Source: Deferribacteraceae bacterium (lineage in GTDB: Bacteria; Chrysiogenota; Deferribacteres; Deferribacterales; Deferrivibrionaceae). From it: a stretch of DNA of 64,000 nt. Position numbers and translations under genes: made by a program. A model generated the notes under the pieces. That model searched no databases. It was not told where the DNA came from and worked only from the letters and a program-made list of their open reading frames with translations. The stretch spans positions 1 through 64,000 of the forward strand of contig JAIHAR010000006.1 of the NCBI GenBank assembly GCA_020054865.1, read 5' to 3'. Numbering within the stretch: position 1 is the first letter of the stretch; each line of letters opens with the position of its first letter. Below, piece by piece: positions 26,595 to 33,668 of the stretch.

Positions 26595-28649
26595 ATGTTC
26601 TTTTTCAAAAAAAAGACCCAAGAAGAGATTGATACAAAAGGTGTTGAAAAGGATGCAAGCGGTGAGGCGATAACTGTACAGAGGGTATTTGAAGGCAGAC
26701 AGCAGCAGTTTTTATATATTGTCGGCATTTGTATGTCTCTTTTTCATTTGTGGATCAACACGATAGGTATTATGCCCGAGATACAGAGAAATGCTATTCA
26801 TTTTAGTTTTGTTCTGTTTATGGGATATTTGATTTATCCTGTAAATATGAAACTTGCAAACAAGACATTGAAACTTGATTATGTGATTGCCACATTGGCA
26901 TTTTTGGTGGGACTTTATCTGGTATTTTTTGAAGATGCTCTTCATGCGAGAAATGAAATACCGACTACAGTTGACTTGATTGCAGCAGGTATTGCCATTA
27001 TTTTGATGTTAGAGATTACGAGAAGGACTTCAGGCTGGCTTATACCTGTACTTGCTATAATATTTATTTCCTACTCGCTATTTTTAGGGAAAATAATCCC
27101 CGGTCTTTGGAATTTTCCGGGTGTTACTATAGAAAGGTTACTATACAGGATGTATTTTGCACCGGATGGACTCTTTGGGACTATTGCAACGATATCATCA
27201 ACTTTTGTGTTTTTGTTTGTGCTTTTTGCCGCTTTTCTGATTAAATCAGGAGCGGGAGAATTTATTATAAAACTTGCCGTGTCTCTTATGGGACATACTA
27301 CCGGTGGGCCGGCAAAGATGGCGGTCTTTGCGAGCGGGCTTATGGGGTCTGTTTCCGGTAGCGCGGTGGCAAATACCGTTGGTACAGGCTCAATAACCAT
27401 TCCTATGATGAAAAAGATTGGCTTCAGTCCCAAATTTGCAGGCGGAGTTGAAGCAGCTGCAAGTACGGGAGGTCAGTTAATGCCGCCTATAATGGGCGCT
27501 GGTGCGTTTATTATGGCACAGTGGACACAAATTTCTTATCTTAAAATAGTTGCAGTTTCTTTTATCCCGGCAATAATGTATTTCTTGAGTGTGGCTTTTT
27601 TTATTCACCTTCGGGCAAAAAAGCGTGGTATAAAGCCACTGCCAAAAGATGAGTTGCCAAAGTTTCGCGAAGTTATAAAAGAAGGGTGGAACTTTTTTAT
27701 TCCAATAGCTGTATTGATGGGGCTTTTGATAAAAGGTTACACGCCGACCTATGCAGCATCAATGGGAATTTTATCAATAATTGTTTCAAGCTGGTTTAAT
27801 CCAAGGACAAGGATGGGCTTTAAGGACATTTTGGATTCCTTGTATCTTGGGGCAAAAAATATGGTGACCACCGGAGTCATTCTTCTTTGCTCAGGAATTA
27901 TTGTAGGTATAGTTCTTATGGTTGGTATGGGCGTAAAATTTTCCATGATGATAACGGCAATAGCTGGAGATAGTGTCTTCATAACTATTGTTTTGATAGC
28001 GCTTGCTTCACTTATTTTGGGTATGGGTTTGCCTGTAACTGCCTCATATATTGTTTTGGCAGTATTGGCTGCTCCTTCTCTTGTGTCCCTGATGATGAAG
28101 GATTATCTGATTGCCAATTTCGGACTTACACCTGAGATGGCTCTTGATCCCAATATTGTTCAGCAAATGACTGCCCTTGTCCCTCCGGATGTGGCTATGG
28201 GTGCACTTCTTGCTTCACATCTTTTGATATTCTGGTATTCTCAGGATGCAAATGTCACTCCACCTGTATGTCTTGCAGCCTATTCAGCAGCCGGGATTGC
28301 AGGCAGTAAGCCTCTTGAGACAGGGCTTGAGTCGTGGAAGCTTGCAAAAGGTCTGTATATTATTCCACTGATGTTTATTTATGAGCCTGCCATATTATTT
28401 CAAGGTCCGCTTATTACTACTATTGAAAATATTGTTACCGGTACAATTGGTCTATTTACGTTTGCAGTATTTTTTGAAGGTTATTTTGTCAGAAAGTTAA
28501 ACTGGCCTGAAAGGATAATAATAGGTATATCTTCATGGCTTTTGTTCTGGCCGGAGACGATTTCAAATATTGCAGGAATAATAATTACAATTATAATGTG
28601 GTTGTATTTAAAAAAGACTAAAAACAGGTACGAACAAGCAGAATCTTAA
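26595..28649 (+). CDS. Fused TRAP transporter permease (DctQM type)
   Basis: A 684-residue membrane protein joining the small (4-helix) and large (12-helix) TRAP permease subunits, as is usual for TAXI systems. Family marks in the M part are FASGLMGSVSGSAVANTVGTG and TGGQLMPPIMGAGAFIMA in succession, then ILGMGLPVTASYIV and the tail with SQDANVTPPVCLAAYSAAGI. It drives ligand import using an ion gradient, with the receptor encoded upstream. GGAGAG precedes the ATG. Its 3' end meets rqcH tail to tail with a 4-base overlap. Confidence 0.93.
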   Translation: MFFFKKKTQEEIDTKGVEKDASGEAITVQRVFEGRQQQFLYIVGICMSLFHLWINTIGIMPEIQRNAIHFSFVLFMGYLIYPVNMKLANKTLKLDYVIATLAFLVGLYLVFFEDALHARNEIPTTVDLIAAGIAIILMLEITRRTSGWLIPVLAIIFISYSLFLGKIIPGLWNFPGVTIERLLYRMYFAPDGLFGTIATISSTFVFLFVLFAAFLIKSGAGEFIIKLAVSLMGHTTGGPAKMAVFASGLMGSVSGSAVANTVGTGSITIPMMKKIGFSPKFAGGVEAAASTGGQLMPPIMGAGAFIMAQWTQISYLKIVAVSFIPAIMYFLSVAFFIHLRAKKRGIKPLPKDELPKFREVIKEGWNFFIPIAVLMGLLIKGYTPTYAASMGILSIIVSSWFNPRTRMGFKDILDSLYLGAKNMVTTGVILLCSGIIVGIVLMVGMGVKFSMMITAIAGDSVFITIVLIALASLILGMGLPVTASYIVLAVLAAPSLVSLMMKDYLIANFGLTPEMALDPNIVQQMTALVPPDVAMGALLASHLLIFWYSQDANVTPPVCLAAYSAAGIAGSKPLETGLESWKLAKGLYIIPLMFIYEPAILFQGPLITTIENIVTGTIGLFTFAVFFEGYFVRKLNWPERIIIGISSWLLFWPETISNIAGIIITIIMWLYLKKTKNRYEQAES

Positions 28650-30205
28650 AGACCAATTTTTATAGCCTCTTCAACTGTGAGTGGCTCAGCCAGTATAGTT
28701 TTGAAATTTGAATAGATTACAAAGCCCTCCTTTGAGCCGGGGGGCTTTTTCACATATTTCTTAAAGGTATAGTCTATATTCACTTTTTTATCATCCTTTG
28801 CCTTGCTAAAATAAGCTGTGATTCTTGCTGCGAAAAGCAAAACGTTTTCAGGGACTTCTTCATTTGTGATATTTTTTATGACAATATGTGCTGACGGGAT
28901 TTTTTGTGCGTGCATCCAAACGTCATTTGATGAGGCAATGTGAAAAACGAGCTCGTGATTTGATTTGCTGTTTTTACCTATAAGAATATCAAATCCTTGA
29001 AAATGAACCTTTTTTATCTTTTCAATGATTTCCTTCTTTTTTATGTTTTTTTTATCGGGAAAATATGTCTGATAAATTATTTCAAGCTCATTTTTTGATG
29101 CAGTTTCTATATTGAATTCTTCTTCCGTCAATTCAAGAATTTTTAATTTAACTTCCTCAATACGTCTTTTTATGTGTTCAATACTTCTTTTTAATTTTTT
29201 ATACCGTTCAAACAGTTTATTGATTGTTTCATCAAGATTTGATATATTGTCAACGTTGATTATTTTTTCGGTTTCTCCGGTTTCGGTATATTCATAGACC
29301 AGTACATCCCTTTTGGAGTTTTTCAGCAGGTGATAATTGTTTTTCAAAAGCTCCGCCTCTTTTTTGTAATCATCATATTTGAGCGCATTTTTTAGCTCAG
29401 CTTCAAGCTTTTCAAGAAGGGCCTTTTCTTTTTTTATTTTTTTTGAAATCAGCAGCAAAAGTCTGTTTCTTAAATATGTATGCTTTTCGTTGTGTGTTTT
29501 TGCAATAGGACGAAAATCATGAATATTACATTTAATAAGGTTGTCTTTTATAGCAAATGGATAAAACTTTCCATTTGAGTCTATGTAAAGGGAATCATTA
29601 TCAAGATCTTTCTTTAAAATATTCAGGCCTTTTTCAAAGCCATAATGTTCAAATATATGATTTGCATATTTTGCCGTAGGTGGATAAAAGCCTTCTACAT
29701 CTTCAAATGATTTGAAGCTACTTGCATTCAGGTTGTCAATTGTCATTGCCTTGTTTCTTTTAAAATAACAATAAACAGAGCCTATTGAAATATCTCTGTC
29801 CTTATCTGCATTTTTATCATTAAGTTTAAATAAAATTTTCCTATCTTCATTCAGAATAAAAAGGTTTGAATTGCTTCCGATAAATTCGCAGACAATATAA
29901 AAAGTTTCAAGTTTGCCACTTTGTTTTCTGCTGATAATTTCAAATTCAAGTATTCTGTCGTATCCCCTTTGCTTTACACTTTTTATTACTCTGTTTTTGT
30001 GAAAATATTCAATTTTACCAAGCTTTGGTGCATCAAACCCAAAAAGTATCAGATTCCTGTTGAAATCAAGAAAGATAGTTTCTTTTTTCTCTTTATAAAT
30101 ATCAAGAAGTATCCCACCATCGCTGAAATATACAGCATTAAGCTGGCAGGGGATATATTTTTTTTGTATATATCGTTGAATTTTGAATAATGACAATCCG
30201 TCCAT
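28646..30205 (-). CDS. rqcH: RqcH / NFACT-family protein (Rqc2 homologue)
   Basis: A 519-residue NFACT protein. The N-terminal NFACT-N domain spans about 1-200; a long charged coiled coil covers about 250-375 (KKIKKEKALLEKLEAELKNA and later). The C-terminal NFACT-R domain has VWMHAQKIPSAHIVIKN and KKPPGSKEGFVIYSN. RqcH binds obstructed 50S subunits and adds C-terminal alanine tails to stalled peptides; older names are FbpA or fibronectin-binding. The ATG lies in the pilT stop (TGATG). Placing a ribosome-rescue gene behind pilT is not obviously functional. Confidence 0.92.
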   Translation of the reverse strand: MDGLSLFKIQRYIQKKYIPCQLNAVYFSDGGILLDIYKEKKETIFLDFNRNLILFGFDAPKLGKIEYFHKNRVIKSVKQRGYDRILEFEIISRKQSGKLETFYIVCEFIGSNSNLFILNEDRKILFKLNDKNADKDRDISIGSVYCYFKRNKAMTIDNLNASSFKSFEDVEGFYPPTAKYANHIFEHYGFEKGLNILKKDLDNDSLYIDSNGKFYPFAIKDNLIKCNIHDFRPIAKTHNEKHTYLRNRLLLLISKKIKKEKALLEKLEAELKNALKYDDYKKEAELLKNNYHLLKNSKRDVLVYEYTETGETEKIINVDNISNLDETINKLFERYKKLKRSIEHIKRRIEEVKLKILELTEEEFNIETASKNELEIIYQTYFPDKKNIKKKEIIEKIKKVHFQGFDILIGKNSKSNHELVFHIASSNDVWMHAQKIPSAHIVIKNITNEEVPENVLLFAARITAYFSKAKDDKKVNIDYTFKKYVKKPPGSKEGFVIYSNFKTILAEPLTVEEAIKIGL

Positions 30206-31263
30206 CAACTATTTAAAAAACGCTCAAAGGATTTTTTGTCATTAGCCTTGAGATACGCTTCTTCAGGGCTTATAATCTTTTTCATAAGAAAGTCCATTAT
30301 TGACTGATCCATAAGCTGCATTCCATCCCCTTTCCCGGTTTGTATCATAGAAGGGATTTGAAATGTTTTCCCTTCTCTGATAAGGTTTGCAATCGCGCTG
30401 TTTACAAACAAAATCTCCAGTGCAGCTACGCGTCCCGGTTTGTCAATTCTTTTTAACAATTGTTGAGATATAACACCTTTTAAAGATTCAGAAAGCATAG
30501 TTCTGATCTGGGCCTGCTGACCTGCGGGGAACGCATCTATTATCCTGTCAACTGTTTTTGCAGCAGAGTTTGTGTGAAGTGTGCCAAATACAAGATGACC
30601 TGTTTCAGCGGCAGTTATTGCAAGTTCAATGGTTTCCAGATCCCTCATTTCCCCTACAAGAATGACGTCAGGGTCTTCTCTTAAGGCTGCCCGCAGAGCC
30701 GAACTGAATGATTCCGTATGGGTTGAGACCTCCCGGTGATTTACCAGGCACTGTTTATTTACATGTACAAACTCAACAGGGTCTTCAATTGTCAGAATAT
30801 GATCTTTTCTTGTTGAATTTATATAGTCTATCATTGCAGCAAGTGTTGTGGATTTGCCGCTTCCTGTTGGACCTGTTACAAGGACTAACCCTCTTGAAAG
30901 CTTTGTAAACCTCAAAATACTTTCTGGCAGTCCCAGATCCTGAGCTGACAGTATTTTGGAAGGTATTATTCTAAATACTGCCCCAAGCCCCCTTTTCTGG
31001 TAAAAATAATTTGCCCTAAATCTTGCAAGACCCGGCATTTCGTAGGCAAAATCGAGATCTTTCTTTTCAAGAAAGCGCTTCTTTTGTTCTTCGGTTATTA
31101 TTTCAAAAAGGAGCATTTTAAGAATATCATTTGTAAGCTCCTGATATTTTATCTCTTCAAGCTCACCATGTTTTCTAACCTTTGGCTTGCATCCGGCACT
31201 CAAATGCAAGTCGCTTGCATCATTTTCAATCATATATTTGAAGAAAGCATCTATTTTAGCCAT
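30205..31263 (-). CDS. pilT: Type IV pilus retraction ATPase PilT
   Basis: A 352-residue hexameric ATPase that retracts pili for twitching motility. The start (MIENDASDLHLSAGCKPKVR), Walker A GPTGSGKSTTLAAMIDY, Asp box TIEDPVEFVH, Walker B LREDPDVILVGEMRDLET, His box GHLVFGTLHTNSA and PilT C-terminal AIANLIREGKTFQIPSMIQ are all intact. The ATG overlaps the stop of the MshEN gene by eight bases, with GGTG upstream. The partner PilB-like ATPase is the frameshifted gene at 13979-15660. Confidence 0.96.
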   Translation of the reverse strand: MAKIDAFFKYMIENDASDLHLSAGCKPKVRKHGELEEIKYQELTNDILKMLLFEIITEEQKKRFLEKKDLDFAYEMPGLARFRANYFYQKRGLGAVFRIIPSKILSAQDLGLPESILRFTKLSRGLVLVTGPTGSGKSTTLAAMIDYINSTRKDHILTIEDPVEFVHVNKQCLVNHREVSTHTESFSSALRAALREDPDVILVGEMRDLETIELAITAAETGHLVFGTLHTNSAAKTVDRIIDAFPAGQQAQIRTMLSESLKGVISQQLLKRIDKPGRVAALEILFVNSAIANLIREGKTFQIPSMIQTGKGDGMQLMDQSIMDFLMKKIISPEEAYLKANDKKSFERFLNS

Positions 31264-32251
31264 TTTTCACCTCGAAAGTATAGCCCAGATTGTTGCACTC
31301 GTCGCACTTGCTTCCGCTGCAAATTTTACATTTTGTGCAGGCCAGATAGTTTTCCGGTAGCTTTTCGTGCAGATTGTCGATTACATTAATTGCATCTTTA
31401 AATTCTGAATATTTTTTGAAGGATATATACGCATAACCTGGCACAGGGTAATCGGATTGAAAAACAGGCAGGTTGCCTGCATATTTCGTATCGGTAAAAA
31501 TTGGGAATTTGTCAGGGTAAATTCCAAATTCATTGATAAATGATATGTCTTTTGTTTCGATTACCGGGTAAATTTGTATTAAAAAACCACTATCATAATT
31601 AAAATTTTCATAAAAAAAGCCGTGCTCTAAATTTTCAAAATATTTGAATATATCTTCAACGGTGATATTACCAGGGTCAATCTCGGTATATGTCTGCATG
31701 GTGAATGTTCCAAAAATGTTTATTGTAAGCTTGCCTCTGAAAATAAAATCGAGGCGGTAAAATGAAGTTTTTGTTAGTTTCTTGAGCAGATTTTCGATAA
31801 CTTCGTTTATTTCACCCAGAAAAACGTTTTGAAGTGATTTTAGTTTTTGCAAAATATCTTTTGATGAGCATGCGGAAACAGATATATCTTTTCCTGTAAA
31901 CTCTTTGAGTTTATTTATTGCTTCACTATTAAAAGGGTCGTTTGTGGCCACAGATAATAAATCAGCAGTTTCATAAAGAGGAATTATCCTGTTATTTACA
32001 AGAAAGTCTCTGGAAAACTTTTTTATCAAATCATTGTCAAGCTTAATATCCCTTAAAAATATAAAGGGAATATCCAGCTGTTTGCTAATAAGATACTGAA
32101 TATCTTCTTCGGTTACTTTTCCAAGCTCTACTAAAATTTCCCCAATCCTTTTTTTGTTTCCTTGATGCTGGATGTTTAGCGCCTCGGTAAGGTCACTTTG
32201 CGTTATTAGATTATACTCAATGAGCAGGTCACCTAAATTCTTTTTACTCAT
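31256..32251 (-). CDS. MshEN (GspE_N) domain protein with a PilB-like Cys motif but no ATPase motifs
   Basis: A 331-residue protein. Residues 1-60 hold two MshEN motifs (NLGDLLIEYNLITQSDLTEAL and RIGEILVELGKVTEEDIQYL), the c-di-GMP-binding half of PilB/MshE; the domain runs to about 140. The next 160 residues have no Walker A, Asp box or His box. The end, CTKCKICSGSKCDECNNLGYTF, looks like the tetracysteine zinc motif near the C-terminus of PilB (CxxC...CEEC-x-TGY). It may be a non-enzymatic c-di-GMP sensor derived from a PilB-like ancestor. ATG 32251 has GGAG upstream in the end of the TPR gene; pilT follows with overlap. Confidence 0.7.
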   Translation of the reverse strand: MSKKNLGDLLIEYNLITQSDLTEALNIQHQGNKKRIGEILVELGKVTEEDIQYLISKQLDIPFIFLRDIKLDNDLIKKFSRDFLVNNRIIPLYETADLLSVATNDPFNSEAINKLKEFTGKDISVSACSSKDILQKLKSLQNVFLGEINEVIENLLKKLTKTSFYRLDFIFRGKLTINIFGTFTMQTYTEIDPGNITVEDIFKYFENLEHGFFYENFNYDSGFLIQIYPVIETKDISFINEFGIYPDKFPIFTDTKYAGNLPVFQSDYPVPGYAYISFKKYSEFKDAINVIDNLHEKLPENYLACTKCKICSGSKCDECNNLGYTFEVKNG

Positions 32252-33269
32252 TTTCATCTCCAAAAGGTTCGCCACTGCCAAATTGTTCGTCATATTCACT
32301 TAATATTTCATCGCACAGTTCATAACTTTTTTGGGCGGCGATGTAATTTACCTGTTGCATAAGTTTATTGAGCTTGTCTTTACTCACTTTATAGCTGTTT
32401 AAAATTATATTTCGCATATTTTCATCTTCACCTATGCAAACAGATATATTATATTCTATCACGGCAGCAAGCAGTTTGGGATTAAAATATTCAAATTTTT
32501 CTTTGTTTAAAAAGATAAGAAATTCGGCTGCCTTTTCTATTTCAAATTTAAAATAACCGCGAAGCGACATCCCTTCCACTATCATCCTGAGAGCCGAAGT
32601 ATATATTTGTGGCATAAAATTTATTCTGTGAATGTTTTTAAAGAAAATATCCTTTTTGTAATCGCGGTAGTTTCTTTCAAGTTCATTTATTTCATATAAA
32701 GTATCTTCAGCAATAAAATTGTCAGGAAAGTTGCCAAGGGCAACAAATATTACTTTCTTTGCATTTTCAAAATTCCCTTTTGAAACGTAAGCCATTGCAA
32801 GGTCGGCAAAGCTTTGTGGCTCAAGTTTTTTTTGTTTCAACAATTTTTTGTAGATTATTTCAGCCTTTTCGTCATGTCCTGACAGCACGTAACTCCACAT
32901 AAGCTGTATAAGGATATTGACATTTTGTGGATGATTTTTAAGGTTAATGTTAATCAGCTTATTTGCCATTTTTGTGTTTTGTTCAAACATGTAAACATTA
33001 GCCAGATTGTAGTTTGCATCAAAATTGGTTGGGTTGAGTTTTAAAGCTGTATTAAAATATCTTTTTGCTGCAGTAAACTGTCCCGTCAGATAGCGAATTT
33101 TGCCAAGCAGTGAGTAAAATGATGCCCTTGTCTTGTTGTCATAGCTGGTATTTGCAAGCATTCTTTTTACCATTTTTTCAGCTATGTCAAATTCATATTC
33201 GGAGATTAAAAATTCAATTTTTTGAAAAAGCTTTTTTGAAAAACTGTTTTTTATCTTTTGTGTATTCAT
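32244..33269 (-). CDS. Tetratricopeptide-repeat protein
   Basis: A 341-residue protein with TPR-type helical repeats over about residues 20-200; the clearest unit is GQFTAAKRYFNTALKLNPTN followed by FDANYNLANVYMFEQN. No signal peptide is seen, so it is probably cytoplasmic. It heads the operon TPR-MshEN-pilT-rqcH, suggesting a scaffolding role in pilus control (inference). No SD precedes the ATG; a promoter -10 box ends eight bases before it, so the transcript may be leaderless. The stop overlaps the MshEN gene by eight bases. Confidence 0.78.
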   Translation of the reverse strand: MNTQKIKNSFSKKLFQKIEFLISEYEFDIAEKMVKRMLANTSYDNKTRASFYSLLGKIRYLTGQFTAAKRYFNTALKLNPTNFDANYNLANVYMFEQNTKMANKLININLKNHPQNVNILIQLMWSYVLSGHDEKAEIIYKKLLKQKKLEPQSFADLAMAYVSKGNFENAKKVIFVALGNFPDNFIAEDTLYEINELERNYRDYKKDIFFKNIHRINFMPQIYTSALRMIVEGMSLRGYFKFEIEKAAEFLIFLNKEKFEYFNPKLLAAVIEYNISVCIGEDENMRNIILNSYKVSKDKLNKLMQQVNYIAAQKSYELCDEILSEYDEQFGSGEPFGDENE

Positions 33270-33276
33270 GAGATTT

Positions 33277-33304
33277 GTTTTATAGAAAAAAATGGTTTTG
33301 TCAA
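33277..33304 (-). promoter_or_regulatory. Promoter of the TPR-MshEN-pilT-rqcH operon
   Basis: On the minus strand TTGACA (33304-33299), 16 bases, TAAAAC (33282-33277). The predicted transcript start falls at or next to the ATG at 33269. Confidence 0.55.
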
Positions 33305-33395
33305 ATTGAAGTTTGCAATAAATTTTGGCTCATTGTGTAGAATGGGTAATCCAAATCTATAATCATACATTCTTCATTTTTTATTCATTTTAAAT

Positions 33396-33424
33396 TTGAC
33401 AACAAGACATCTGTGCATTAAAAT
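33396..33424 (+). promoter_or_regulatory. Sigma-70 promoter of the cobalamin-riboswitch/nrdDG operon
   Basis: Consensus TTGACA (33396-33401), exactly 17 bases, TAAAAT (33419-33424). The predicted start, near 33431, coincides with the first base of riboswitch helix P1. The rest of the 399-base gap between the TPR gene and nrdD holds the TPR promoter, the riboswitch, a possible leader ORF and the nrdD ribosome-binding site. Confidence 0.75.
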
Positions 33425-33430
33425 TGGATT

Positions 33431-33575
33431 ACTGTGGAAGTCCGGTGTAAATCCGGCGCTGTCCCCGCAACTGTAAGCTGGACGAAAGCCATTTTGGCCA
33501 CTGCCTGACTCTTGAAGATAAGAGAAGAGGTGGGAAGGCCGGCAAGTAGGATGAAGGTAAGCCAGGATACACAGT
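33431..33575 (+). promoter_or_regulatory. Adenosylcobalamin (B12) riboswitch
   Basis: The class-defining core is complete: GGAAGTCCGGTGTAAATCC, then GGCGCTGTCCCCGCAACTGTAA, then the B12 box GCCACTG (33498-33504 region) and the closing GCCAGGATAC. Helix P1 is formed by ACTGTG (33431-33436) and CACAGT (33570-33575). It lies upstream of nrdD and has the same orientation. By analogy with known cobalamin riboswitches, bound coenzyme B12 should lower expression of this B12-independent reductase when a B12-dependent one can work. Confidence 0.95.
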
Positions 33576-33603
33576 CAAAATAAAACTACGGAGGATAGTA
33601 ATC

Positions 33604-33630
33604 ATGAATATAGTCCTATCTATTTTTTAA
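33604..33630 (+). CDS. Possible 8-codon leader ORF between riboswitch and nrdD
   Basis: ATG at 33604 reads MNIVLSIF and stops at TAA. GGAGG (33590-33594) lies nine bases upstream, a stronger SD than that of nrdD. The region can also form a weak hairpin, GATAG (33594-33598) with CTATC (33616-33620), followed by a T run, so it may belong to the riboswitch expression platform instead. Translation is unproven. Confidence 0.3.
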   Translation: MNIVLSIF

Positions 33631-33668
33631 CCAGAGTCTAACATATTAACTAATTTATGGAGTGAGTT

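Noticed and set aside
33340-33400. NrdR box upstream of nrdD
   Set aside because: A TTGTGT fragment is present but no paired NrdR-type boxes are seen.
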